Shown here: positions 1 to 6,804 of the stretch, in pieces
Layout: the number at the start of each line of letters is the position of its first letter
How positions within the stretch are numbered: the first letter of the stretch is position 1
NCBI GenBank assembly: GCA_031553915.1
Contig: JAVBKT010000015.1
Location: 1 to 13,688, forward strand
Origin: HGM13862 sp031553915
Lineage (GTDB): Bacteria > Bacillota > Dehalobacteriia > UBA4068
Direction of reading: 5' to 3'
Length of the DNA stretch: 13,688 nucleotides
Translations under genes and position numbers: made by a program
The notes under the pieces: generated by a model
Databases searched by the model: none
What the model saw: only the letters and a program-made list of their open reading frames with translations
Told to the model about the DNA's origin: nothing

Positions 1-41
1 GGATAGGGAAAAGAGTTTTATCATATCAGAAAGCTAGCTAG

Positions 42-134
42 GAACAAGGGCCGCGGCAAAAATAGTAGGGCGTACTTAGCCATAGAAATAATTTCGCATG
101 CGTCTCGGCGCACAAAAAACCGCTGCCCTTGTTC
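42..134. repeat. Imperfect 15-bp inverted repeat, unidentified element
   Basis: The 15 bases at 42-56 (starting GAACAAGGGC) pair with 120-134 (ending GCCCTTGTTC) with one mismatch. The arms are separated by about 63 bases that contain the palindrome CGCATGCG at 95-102. No open reading frame of note lies inside. It is downstream of the recR terminator. It could be a small non-autonomous mobile element, a structured RNA or the end of a neighbouring unit; the sequence does not decide. The rest of positions 1-157 shows no supported gene. Confidence 0.4.
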
Positions 135-157
135 TTTTCAATAAAACCGCGCAAAAC

Positions 158-185
158 AAAAAAACTGCCAACAGGCAGTTTTTTT
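158..185 (-). terminator. Rho-independent terminator of the recR unit (bidirectional)
   Basis: Seven A (158-164), CTGCC (165-169), loop AACA, GGCAG (174-178), seven T (179-185). The stem-loop has an A tract on one side and a T tract on the other, so it can stop transcription from either direction. It lies about 30 bases past the recR stop codon and closes that minus-strand unit. Confidence 0.85.
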
Positions 186-217
186 ATCATATAATTAATA
201 TATTCGCAAGCAGTACG

Positions 218-823
218 TTATTTCAGCTCTTTGCGGTCGAGGAGGGCCAGCGAAAGCGTTGCCTCATCAGCATAAGCCAGGCTGCCGCCTACCGGCATGC
301 CGTGGGCAATGCGGCTGACCTTTATCCCCAGCGGGCGAATCTTTTTCGCCAGATAAAGCGCTGTGGCCTCCCCCTCCACTGTGGGGTTAGTAGCCATGAT
401 CACCTCTTTGACCTCGCCACCCATCAGGCGGGAATTCAAGCTTTTCAGGTTCAGCCTGTCCGGGCCAATGCCATCCATCGGCGAAATGACCCCACCCAGC
501 ACATGATAAACGCCGTCAAAATTAGCCAGCCGCTCCATAGAAATAATATCCGCCACGCTCTCCACAATGCAGAGCAGGCCCTTGTCGCGGCCGCTATCAG
601 CGCAGATGGAGCACAGCGAAACATCAGTAAAATTGCCGCATATTGGGCAATAATGGATATTGGCCTTGGCCTCACGCAGGGCAGCGGCTAAATTATCGAT
701 AGAATCATTGGCCCCGGCCAGCAGATGAAAAGCCAGCCGCTGCGCAGCCTTGGGCCCCAGACCGGGCAGGCGCGCGAGCTCATTGATCAGCCTTTGCAGG
801 GAAGCGGGATATTGATATGCCAT
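218..823 (-). CDS. recR: Recombination mediator protein RecR
   Basis: RecR acts with RecF and RecO to help load RecA on gapped DNA during recombinational repair. The 201-residue product has the full family layout and usual length. A helix-hairpin-helix region (about residues 10-30, with LPGLGPKAAQRLAFHLL) is followed by a four-cysteine zinc finger (Cys59, Cys62, Cys71, Cys74). A Toprim domain from about residue 81 contains CIVES, TNPTVEGEAT and the C-terminal RIAHGMPVGGSLAYADEATL signature. The ATG at 821-823 follows a modest AGAGGCGG ribosome binding site that overlaps the end of ebfC, 8 bases upstream, so the two genes are probably translated from one transcript. ebfC-recR behind dnaX is the classic Firmicutes order. 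A terminator follows at 158-185. Identification is secure. Confidence 0.97.
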   Translation of the reverse strand: MAYQYPASLQRLINELARLPGLGPKAAQRLAFHLLAGANDSIDNLAAALREAKANIHYCPICGNFTDVSLCSICADSGRDKGLLCIVESVADIISMERLANFDGVYHVLGGVISPMDGIGPDRLNLKSLNSRLMGGEVKEVIMATNPTVEGEATALYLAKKIRPLGIKVSRIAHGMPVGGSLAYADEATLSLALLDRKELK

Positions 824-831
824 TGCCGCCT

Positions 832-1146
832 CTAGAGCATCCCCGGCATTTTCATCCCGCCGGTGACTGCGTTCATTTTTTCTGAAGAAAGAGCAGCGGC
901 GGAAGCCAGCGCATCCTTGAGTGCTGCCAAAACCATATCTTCCAGCATTTCCACATCATCCTTATCGACAATTTCCGGATCAATAGCCAGGGAGATCATC
1001 TCTCCATTGCCGCTAACCACAGCCTTGACCATGCCGCCGCCGGCAACGCCTTCAATCTCCATGCTGGCCAGTTCTTCCTGAACACGCGCCACATCTCGTT
1101 GCATTTTTTGTGCCTGTTGCATCAGTTTTTGCATATTAAAGCCCAT
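832..1146 (-). CDS. ebfC: YbaB/EbfC family nucleoid-associated protein
   Basis: Small DNA-binding protein of the YbaB/EbfC family, which forms tweezer-like dimers and is usually encoded between dnaX and recR. The 104 residues match the family length. An N-terminal amphipathic helix rich in Met and Gln (NMQKLMQQAQKMQRDVARVQ, residues 4-23) is followed by the strand region GGGMVKAVVSGNGEMISLAI (about 37-56), the IDPEIVDKDDVEMLEDMVLA segment and a C-terminal helix. The ATG at 1144-1146 has a strong GGAGGAGA site just upstream (1151-1158). The gap to dnaX is unusually long (241 bases) and is largely filled by a decayed second copy of this gene. The exact cellular role of the family is not settled; nucleoid binding is established for some members. 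Confidence 0.95.
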   Translation of the reverse strand: MGFNMQKLMQQAQKMQRDVARVQEELASMEIEGVAGGGMVKAVVSGNGEMISLAIDPEIVDKDDVEMLEDMVLAALKDALASAAALSSEKMNAVTGGMKMPGML

Positions 1147-1217
1147 TGTCTCTCCTCCATTTTTCGTCTACATTTTATCTATATGAGTATAATTTACTAG
1201 CTCTTATCTTGCTGGCA

Positions 1218-1380
1218 ACTGCGTACCTTTTTCTGCGGAAAGAGCAGCGGAAGCCAGCGCATCCTTGTTTGCTGCCAAACCATATCTACCAGCAGCATCA
1301 TCTGTATCGGCAATTTCCGTATCAATAGCCAGGGAGCGCCCTGTGCTATCGCTAACCACAGCCTTGACCATTCCGCGCCC
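1218..1380 (-). pseudogene. Decayed partial duplicate of ebfC
   Basis: This stretch between dnaX and ebfC aligns by eye along its whole length with 866-1041 inside ebfC. The two share long identical blocks (for example GGAAGCCAGCGCATCCTTG and CTAACCACAGCCTTGACCAT) separated by substitutions and small gaps of 1-3 bases. Translated on the minus strand it reads GRGMVKAVVS, then SLAIDTEIADTDDA, then NKDALASAALSAEK, clearly the EbfC core. It lacks the N-terminal helix (about the first 35 residues) and the C-terminal end, and no ribosome binding site or start codon suits it. The intervening DDVEML block is scrambled. I infer a tandem partial duplication that has decayed. It could still be transcribed as part of the dnaX-recR message. 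Confidence 0.85.
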
Positions 1381-1387
1381 ACAAAAC

Positions 1388-2965
1388 TTAAAATAAGCTG
1401 CTTTGTTTAACCTTAGTCTCTTCTTCCTGTGTCGCAGACTCTCCCTTTTCCTCAGCCGGGGAATTCTGCTCTTTTGGCTCAATTTCGCGCTGCTCTTCCG
1501 GAGAAGAAAATTGCCCGACGTCGCCCTTCAGCTGGAATTTTTTGCCAGCAGCAGTGTTTATCGCCTGGCTCAAAACCTGCAGATGCTCCTTGCTTGACAT
1601 AATATATTGATAGTCCTCACTGCGGTCAGCAGGGAAGAGCAGCAAAAACTCGCCCTCCTTAGCTAGCGCTGGACAACAGTTTTCTACACGAAAATAGGTG
1701 CTGGCATTTTTGCGCTCCACCAGCAGCAAAGCTTCCTGCCAGATGCTCTCGTATTCCTCTGTTGTACTAGCCTCTGCCGCTGATATAGCTGCCTCAACCT
1801 CGGCTTTAGCCTCTTTTTTCGGCGCAGTTTTTGCTGCGTCTGTTTGCTGCTCATTCGCTTTTGCTTTAGCAGGCGGCTTTGCCTCCGCTGGTGGGGGTTG
1901 CTGTGCTTTGGCGGCCGGGGGCGGTGCCTTGAGGTTGCAGGCCTTGATCAGGGCCAGCTCCAAGGATATGCGCGGCGAGGCGGCAAAACGCAGCTTATTA
2001 TCAGTATCAGTCAGCGCCGAAAGCAGCTCCAGATAGCGCTCAGCAGGGTAGGGGGAGCTTTTGGCGTCTTTCATCTGCAGCAGCAAATCATCACGCAGAG
2101 ATTCCAACAAATCCGCCACTGCCTTGCGCAAATCCTTACCGGAATTAATCAAATCCTCCACCGCAGCCAGCGCAGCGGCAATGTCTTTCTCCAACAAATT
2201 TGTTTGCAGGGCTTTGATAAAGCTTCTGTCGACAATGCCCAAAATGCTGCTGACCGTATCGCTGTCAATGGCCGCCTCAGCAGCAGCCGCGCATTGGTCA
2301 AGCAGGCTCACCGCGTCACGCATACCGCCGTCAGCTTTTTTGGCAATCAAGGCTGCCGCGTCATCGCTGATCTTGATCTGCTCTTCTGCTGCGATATAGA
2401 GCAGATGCGCTTTAATTTCCTCATCGCTAATACGGCGGAAATCAAAACGCTGGCAGCGGGAAAGCACGGTCAAAGGCAGCTTATGCGGGGCAGTGGTGGC
2501 AAAAATAAAGATCACATGCGCCGGCGGCTCCTCCAATGTTTTGAGGATGGCATTAAAAGCGTCATTGGTCAGCATATGCACTTCGTCAATAATATAGAGC
2601 TTATACTTCTCCTGCGCCGGGGCATATTTGACCCGCTCGCGCAGATCACGAATCTCGTCAATGCCGCGGTTACTGGCGCCGTCAATCTCAATAATATCCA
2701 TGCTTTCGCCGCCAATACTCCTTTGGCAGGCAGCGCAGGTTCCGCAAGGGTTGCCGTCCGCTTGCGGCTGAAGGCAATTGATAGCGCGGGCCAGAATGCG
2801 GGCTGAGCTGGTTTTGCCTGTACCCCTGGGGCCGCAAAAAAGATAGGCGTGAACAAAGCTGCCCTTGTTGATGGCAGAGCTGAGCACCTTGGCAATATGC
2901 GCTTGTCCGATGAGATTAGCAAAAGTATCCGGCCGATAACGGCGGTAGAGGGCAGTATATGACAT
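1388..2965 (-). CDS. dnaX: DNA polymerase III subunits tau/gamma (clamp loader ATPase)
   Basis: DnaX is the ATPase of the clamp loader that places the DnaN ring on DNA and, as tau, ties it to the polymerase. The 525 residues show Walker A GPRGTGKT (45-52), a zinc module with Cys64, Cys74, Cys77 and Cys80, Walker B IIDEVH (125-130), the sensor segment FIFATT (about 153-158) and the SRC arginine-finger motif (169-171). Domain III ends near residue 350. It is followed by an Ala/Pro/Lys-rich linker (about 350-395), a tau-type C-terminal domain and an acidic tail. The ATG has a good TAGGAG site 4-10 bases upstream (2970-2976), and a promoter lies at 3030-3058. The linker carries a run of six A (minus strand, 1819 to 1814), after which a -1 shift reaches TAA at 1808-1806 within three codons, so a shorter gamma-like form is possible but unproven. 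Confidence 0.97.
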   Translation of the reverse strand: MSYTALYRRYRPDTFANLIGQAHIAKVLSSAINKGSFVHAYLFCGPRGTGKTSSARILARAINCLQPQADGNPCGTCAACQRSIGGESMDIIEIDGASNRGIDEIRDLRERVKYAPAQEKYKLYIIDEVHMLTNDAFNAILKTLEEPPAHVIFIFATTAPHKLPLTVLSRCQRFDFRRISDEEIKAHLLYIAAEEQIKISDDAAALIAKKADGGMRDAVSLLDQCAAAAEAAIDSDTVSSILGIVDRSFIKALQTNLLEKDIAAALAAVEDLINSGKDLRKAVADLLESLRDDLLLQMKDAKSSPYPAERYLELLSALTDTDNKLRFAASPRISLELALIKACNLKAPPPAAKAQQPPPAEAKPPAKAKANEQQTDAAKTAPKKEAKAEVEAAISAAEASTTEEYESIWQEALLLVERKNASTYFRVENCCPALAKEGEFLLLFPADRSEDYQYIMSSKEHLQVLSQAINTAAGKKFQLKGDVGQFSSPEEQREIEPKEQNSPAEEKGESATQEEETKVKQSSLF

Positions 2966-3029
2966 TTAATCTCCTAATATAACAATAGCGATAAAAACAG
3001 TATAGAAAGTCAGCGCTAAATATAAGATT

Positions 3030-3058
3030 ATTATAGCATATTCTGGCCCCCGCGCCAA
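3030..3058 (-). promoter_or_regulatory. Putative sigma-A promoter of dnaX-ebfC-recR
   Basis: On the minus strand, TTGGCG (3053-3058) and TATAAT (3030-3035) are separated by 17 bases, and a TG one base before the -10 box gives an extended -10. The predicted start is about 60 bases upstream of the dnaX ATG. The -10 is a perfect match; the -35 matches 4 of 6. Confidence 0.6.
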
Positions 3059-3122
3059 TAAGATGAAACAAGAGATAAAGCAAAAACTTATATTCATATT
3101 GATGGATGAAGGAGGAGTTTTT

Positions 3123-3380
3123 ATGGCAATCTGGCAATATCTGTTAATTCTGGCGGGCGGGTTAATTCTCGTTTTTGCAGCATGTATGCTGCCCGGCCGC
3201 TTTTTCCGCGTTTTTCGTGTCATCGGCATCAATGCCGTGGCTGGTCTGGCCTTGCTTTTAGTTTTGAACCTGCTCTTTGGCAACACCTTTGCGCTGCCGC
3301 TGAACACCCTTACCCTGGCTGTTTCCGGCTTGCTGGGAGTGCCCGGCATGGCCACTCTGGCGGTTATCTCCATCATTTAG
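3123..3380 (+). CDS. bofA: BofA-family inhibitor of pro-sigma-K processing
   Basis: In Bacillus subtilis BofA sits in the outer forespore membrane with SpoIVFA and holds the protease SpoIVFB inactive until sigma-K is needed. The 85-residue product is close to the family length (87 in B. subtilis). It has two hydrophobic segments: about residues 4-22, and a second stretch from about 36 to 85. The second contains INAVAGLALLLVLNLLFG and the diagnostic C-terminal LPLNTLTLAVSGLLGVPGMA. I chose ATG 3123 because AAGGAGGAG (3109-3117) lies 5 bases before it; an in-frame ATG at 3063 has no such site and would add residues foreign to the family. In many Firmicutes bofA follows recR on the same strand; here it is divergent from dnaX. 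It is one of only two plus-strand genes left of the origin. Presence suggests sporulation ability but does not prove it. Confidence 0.88.
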   Translation: MAIWQYLLILAGGLILVFAACMLPGRFFRVFRVIGINAVAGLALLLVLNLLFGNTFALPLNTLTLAVSGLLGVPGMATLAVISII

Positions 3381-3466
3381 CCACGACGTAATCAAGCACA
3401 GCGCGGGAGAAACAAAGGCGACAGTAAAAACGTGTAGCCGCAGTTTATCGACACGCTACGGACAGT

Positions 3467-3499
3467 AAAAAAAGCCGGACCATATGCTCCGGCTTTTTT
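3467..3499 (+). terminator. Bidirectional rho-independent terminator between bofA and the TraB-type gene
   Basis: Seven A (3467-3473), GCCGGA (3474-3479), 8-base loop, TCCGGC (3488-3493), six T (3494-3499). It lies between two convergent genes and can serve both: bofA from the left and the proB-proA-lipoprotein unit from the right. Confidence 0.88.
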
Positions 3500-3549
3500 G
3501 CTTTGTCAGGTTTAGCCATTAGGGATGCGAACTCATGCGCCCCTAACGG

Positions 3550-4494
3550 CTAGTCAATTTGCTCAACAGTATAGCCCCTGTCTTGCAGTTGCGCGACTAT
3601 GCCGTCTTCGCCGATCAGATGAAATGCGCCAACTACGTAAAAGACTTTTTTGCCATCTGCCAGATATTGCTCTGCCGCATCAGTCATAGTTATGTTGCGG
3701 CTACTGATCAGCAGTTGATAATATTCCTCCATCACTTCCTGTGCGGCCTCTTCGCCGACATCTGCATAAAGCATCCCGAGTAGAGCCTCGGCATCGCCGA
3801 TGCGCCAGGCCTGATATAGCTGGTTGAGCTCTGCTGTCGCCGCGTCCAGATCAAGATAGCTGCTAATCATCGCCTGGTTGAGCTGATCAGAAAAACTGGA
3901 AAACAGATCCAGCTGTTCCTCTATCGATTCAATCTCGATTATTTGCTTATTGCTCTCCTTGGCCAAGCCAAGAAAATAATAATCCAAGCCCAGCGTAGCC
4001 GTTAACCCCGCTTTTTGACAAGCTATGTCCTGCAATAGCGAAATCCACATATACGGCTTGCAATACTGCAGCATACTGGCTGGTATTTGAACGGGGTTTT
4101 GCTCGAATATCGGCATGGCCTGATTATAGAGCTCCCCGCCGATGACATCAATAACCGTGCTGCCATCCGTATAAGCAACCTTGGACGCTATCTCCAGCAT
4201 GGCGGCGGTATCCTCCTCAAAGGCCACCAGATCAACTTCCACCGCCAAATAATCCGACTCCTCGTAAGCGGACATAATGCGCTCCGGCAGCGGATATAAA
4301 TCTTCGCTCCCCACATGGATGGAGCCAAAAAGATAAATCGTCGCTCCGTTTTCGGCAGTCACCTGCCAGAGCAAGGGCGCGTCTGCTTGCGGCTTTTCCT
4401 CACAGCCAGTAAGCAGCAGCACAGATAAAAGCACGAAGAGGATCGCTATCAGTAAACACAGTTGTTTTTGGCGAAAAGTTGTAATTGTCTTCAT
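3550..4494 (-). CDS. TraB/GumN-family putative lipoprotein (TIKI-like hydrolase fold)
   Basis: A 314-residue exported protein of the TraB/GumN family, which is related to the TIKI metalloproteases of animals; the bacterial role is not established. Residues 13-30 are a hydrophobic signal segment ending in LLTGC, a lipobox with Cys31 as the likely lipidated residue, so the protein should be anchored on the outer face of the membrane. The mature part opens with the typical LLWQVTAENGATIYLFGSIH, giving the first GxxH motif (57-60), then the AVEVDL segment (84-89). The second GxxH motif (GAFH, 289-292) is near the C terminus. Both motifs expected for metal binding are therefore intact. The gene starts 26 bases after proA ends and is probably co-transcribed with proB-proA, though nothing links it to proline. 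The ribosome binding site is weak (a GAGAGAG stretch). Confidence 0.85.
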   Translation of the reverse strand: MKTITTFRQKQLCLLIAILFVLLSVLLLTGCEEKPQADAPLLWQVTAENGATIYLFGSIHVGSEDLYPLPERIMSAYEESDYLAVEVDLVAFEEDTAAMLEIASKVAYTDGSTVIDVIGGELYNQAMPIFEQNPVQIPASMLQYCKPYMWISLLQDIACQKAGLTATLGLDYYFLGLAKESNKQIIEIESIEEQLDLFSSFSDQLNQAMISSYLDLDAATAELNQLYQAWRIGDAEALLGMLYADVGEEAAQEVMEEYYQLLISSRNITMTDAAEQYLADGKKVFYVVGAFHLIGEDGIVAQLQDRGYTVEQID

Positions 4495-4520
4495 TTTTTC
4501 TCTCTCTTTTAATAGTTTTT

Positions 4521-5765
4521 CTAGCGTATTTGTCCGCTGCCATAGATGCGATATTTGCTAGAGGCGAGCTCTCTTAGGCCCAGCGGGCCTCTGGCATGCA
4601 GCTTTTGGGTGGAGATACCGATTTCTGCGCCCAATCCAAACTCACCGCCATCAGTAAAGCGGGTAGAAGCATTAACATAAACCGCCGCCGCATCAACGCA
4701 ATCCAAAAAATGTTGCGCCTCTGTCATATCCTCGCTGATAATACATTCGCTGTGCCCGGTGCCGTGTTCGCTGATAAAATCAATTGCTTCATCCACACCA
4801 TCTACCACATGAGCTGCGATAATATAGTCATTATATTCCTTGCCCCAGTCTTCTTCGCTCGCTGCTACAGCTTCCTTGCTGATGGCGCAAACCTGCTCGT
4901 CGCCGCGGATTTCCACTTGTTTTTGCCGCAGTTTTTCGATAATCTTCGGCAGGGCTTCCTTGGCAATGGCCTGGTCAATCAGCATACACTCACAGGCATT
5001 GCATACCGAGGGGCGGGAGGTCTTGGCATTATATATTATCTCGGCAGCCATCGCAATATCAGCGGATTTCGCCACATAGGTATGGCAGGTTCCGGCGCCG
5101 GTTTCGATCACCGGAACAGTGGAGTTTTTGACCACCGACTGAATCAGCTCCGCGCCGCCGCGGGGAATCAGCAGATCAACGTACTGATTTAGCTGCATCA
5201 GCTGCCTGGCGGATTCGCGGCTGGTATCCTGCACCAGATTGATGCAATCAGCCGGCAGCCCGCTTGCTGCCAATGCCTTGCGCATCGTCTCAGCTATGGC
5301 TCGGTTAGAGTTAATCGCCTCTTTGCCGCCGCGCAAAATCACCGTATTGCCGCTTTTCAGGCAGAGAGCGGCAGAATCCGCGGTGACATTGGGGCGCGCC
5401 TCATAAATGACGGCAATGACGCCGATCGGCACGGTTATCTTTTCAATGCGCAGGCCATTCGGCATGGTTTGCTTACTTTGTACAATATTTAACGGATCGG
5501 GCAAAAAGATCACCTCAGCAATGCTTTTGGCAATGCCCTCTATGCGCTCGCTATTGAGCATCAAGCGGTCGAGCAGGGCAGAAGACAGGCCGTTTTTTTC
5601 TCCGGCTACAAGATCCTTTTTGTTCTCTGCGATAATATACTCTCTGTTTTGGCGCAGGGCGTCTGCTATCGCCTGCAGAGCATTGTTCCGTGTTTGCTCA
5701 TCCGTGACCGCGAGTATGCGCTCCGCTTTTTTGGCGTTGCTGCCCAGAAGCATCAGTTCGCTCAT
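4521..5765 (-). CDS. proA: Glutamate-5-semialdehyde dehydrogenase (gamma-glutamyl phosphate reductase)
   Basis: ProA reduces gamma-glutamyl phosphate with NADPH to glutamate-5-semialdehyde, the second step of proline synthesis from glutamate; the product cyclises and is reduced by ProC. The 414 residues match the family length. Visible landmarks are PIGVIAVIYEARPNVTADSA (113-132), the LKSGNTVILRGGKEA nucleotide-site segment (136-150), LIPRGGAEL (199-207), VIETGAGTCHTYV (219-231) and SRPSVCNACECMLID, where Cys255 is the expected catalytic thiol. Near the C terminus are VNASTRFTDGGEFGLGAEIGISTQ and RGPLGL. The ATG directly abuts the proB stop codon with no spacer. Its ribosome binding site (AAGGCGGTGAG) is inside proB, pointing to translational coupling. 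No proC is in the window. Confidence 0.97.
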   Translation of the reverse strand: MSELMLLGSNAKKAERILAVTDEQTRNNALQAIADALRQNREYIIAENKKDLVAGEKNGLSSALLDRLMLNSERIEGIAKSIAEVIFLPDPLNIVQSKQTMPNGLRIEKITVPIGVIAVIYEARPNVTADSAALCLKSGNTVILRGGKEAINSNRAIAETMRKALAASGLPADCINLVQDTSRESARQLMQLNQYVDLLIPRGGAELIQSVVKNSTVPVIETGAGTCHTYVAKSADIAMAAEIIYNAKTSRPSVCNACECMLIDQAIAKEALPKIIEKLRQKQVEIRGDEQVCAISKEAVAASEEDWGKEYNDYIIAAHVVDGVDEAIDFISEHGTGHSECIISEDMTEAQHFLDCVDAAAVYVNASTRFTDGGEFGLGAEIGISTQKLHARGPLGLRELASSKYRIYGSGQIR

Positions 5766-6548
5766 TTATCTCACCGCCTTAAATAGTGTTCCAATAGTTT
5801 GATTTTCCACCACTTTGTACATATTATCCGCGTTTTCACCATTGATGATATAGGTTGGTATACCGGCAGCAGTGGCAATTTTGGCTGCCTGCACCTTGGT
5901 AATCATCCCGCCAGTGCCCACGCTGGAGCCGGAGCCCTCAGCAATACGCTCAATCTCCTCCGTAATTTCATCCACCACGCTGATCAGCTGAGCCTCTTTG
6001 TTATGGGCCGGGTTGCTGTCATAAAGCCCGTCACAATCCGTGAGCATAATCAGCAGATCCGCCTTGATCAAACGGGCGACAATGGCAGAAAGGCAGTCAT
6101 TATCGCCATAGACAATTTCTTCTACTGCCACGCAGTCGTTTTCATTGACAATAGGGATAACATTCAACTCAAACAGCTTGTTAAACGCATTAATTAAATT
6201 GGCGCGGCGTTCATCATTATCGACATCGGTCTTGGTTACCAGCAGCTGACCGACCGGATAATTATATTCGCTGAACATCTTGTCATAAATAAACATCAGC
6301 TCGCATTGGCCGACAGTGGAAATAGCCTGCCTCTCAGCAGTGCAGGAGGGCCGTTGCGCTAATCTCAGCTTCCCCAAGCCGATGCCAATAGCGCCGGAGC
6401 TGACCAGGACCAGCTCATGCCCTGCATTCATCATATCTGATAAAACTCTGACCATCTCACCCATGCGGCGGATATTGGTTTTGCCGTTATTATAGATCAG
6501 CGTAGAGGTGCCCACCTTGACCACAATACGCTTTTTGACAAAAGACAT
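5766..6548 (-). CDS. proB: Glutamate 5-kinase, short form without PUA domain
   Basis: ProB phosphorylates glutamate with ATP to gamma-glutamyl phosphate, the committed and normally proline-inhibited step of proline synthesis. The 260 residues form one amino-acid-kinase domain: KVGTSTL near the N terminus (11-17), LVSSGAIGIGLG (about 49-60), IVNENDCVAVEE (about 134-145), LLIMLTDCDGLYDSNP (about 166-181) and the GTGGMITKVQAAKIA glycine loop region (about 212-226). The C-terminal PUA domain found in the 367-residue Escherichia coli enzyme is absent. This is a known short form and not a truncation, because the kinase domain is complete and proA follows immediately. The ATG has a strong AAGGAGGAA site. 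A promoter is predicted at 6586-6614, leaving a leader of only about 30 bases, too short for a T-box or riboswitch. Confidence 0.96.
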   Translation of the reverse strand: MSFVKKRIVVKVGTSTLIYNNGKTNIRRMGEMVRVLSDMMNAGHELVLVSSGAIGIGLGKLRLAQRPSCTAERQAISTVGQCELMFIYDKMFSEYNYPVGQLLVTKTDVDNDERRANLINAFNKLFELNVIPIVNENDCVAVEEIVYGDNDCLSAIVARLIKADLLIMLTDCDGLYDSNPAHNKEAQLISVVDEITEEIERIAEGSGSSVGTGGMITKVQAAKIATAAGIPTYIINGENADNMYKVVENQTIGTLFKAVR

Positions 6549-6585
6549 GGCTTTGTTCCTCCTTGACTACTTCCCTAATTGAATA

Positions 6586-6614
6586 ATTTTATCATAAGCG
6601 CCAAATAAATACAA
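6586..6614 (-). promoter_or_regulatory. Putative promoter of proB-proA
   Basis: On the minus strand, TTGTAT (6609-6614), a 17-base spacer and TAAAAT (6586-6591). The -10 matches 5 of 6 and the -35 matches 3 of 6. The position gives a short leader ending at the proB ribosome binding site. The 6615-6735 stretch upstream holds no gene; I see only a weak GGCCGC/GCGGCC inverted repeat (6624-6658). Confidence 0.5.
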
Positions 6615-6735
6615 TAGGAAACCGGCCGCTCATGGCGGGATTAGTGGCTGCTGCGGCCAGCTGTAAGCAGGCGCTATTCTTTTACTTTCCCTTTTTGGCA
6701 ATCTGCTATACTAACAAACCCGCCGCCTCTCAATT

Positions 6736-6767
6736 AAAAAAGCATATTTAAAAATATGCTTTTTTCG
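6736..6767 (-). terminator. Rho-independent terminator of the cyclo-ligase gene
   Basis: The arms AGCATATTT (6741-6749) and AAATATGCT (6752-6760) form a perfect stem, flanked by A residues on the left and T residues on the right, so it works in both directions. It lies about 40 bases past the stop of the cyclo-ligase gene. The stem is AT-rich. Confidence 0.8.
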
Positions 6768-6804
6768 GTTTATGCGGTTTTATTCCGGCAGCTATCTTTT
6801 TTAT

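Noticed and set aside
98..691. Plus-strand open frame of about 197 codons opposite recR
   Set aside because: No ribosome binding site, runs through the recR terminator, and overlaps the well-supported recR gene.
1844..2806. Long open frame on the plus strand (about 320 codons) opposite dnaX
   Set aside because: It is antisense to a certain dnaX gene, its predicted protein resembles no domain, and it arises from codon bias of the gene on the other strand.
3420..3471. Direct repeat GACAGTAAAAA at 3420-3430 and 3461-3471
   Set aside because: Two short copies 41 bases apart with no spacer pattern; neither a CRISPR array nor a recognisable attachment site.
5766..6548. Truncation of proB
   Set aside because: The kinase domain is complete and the gene abuts proA cleanly; lack of a PUA domain is a known natural short form.
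6549..6735. Possible T-box or proline riboswitch before proB
   Set aside because: The predicted promoter leaves a leader of only about 30 bases, and no T-box sequence or antiterminator fold is visible.
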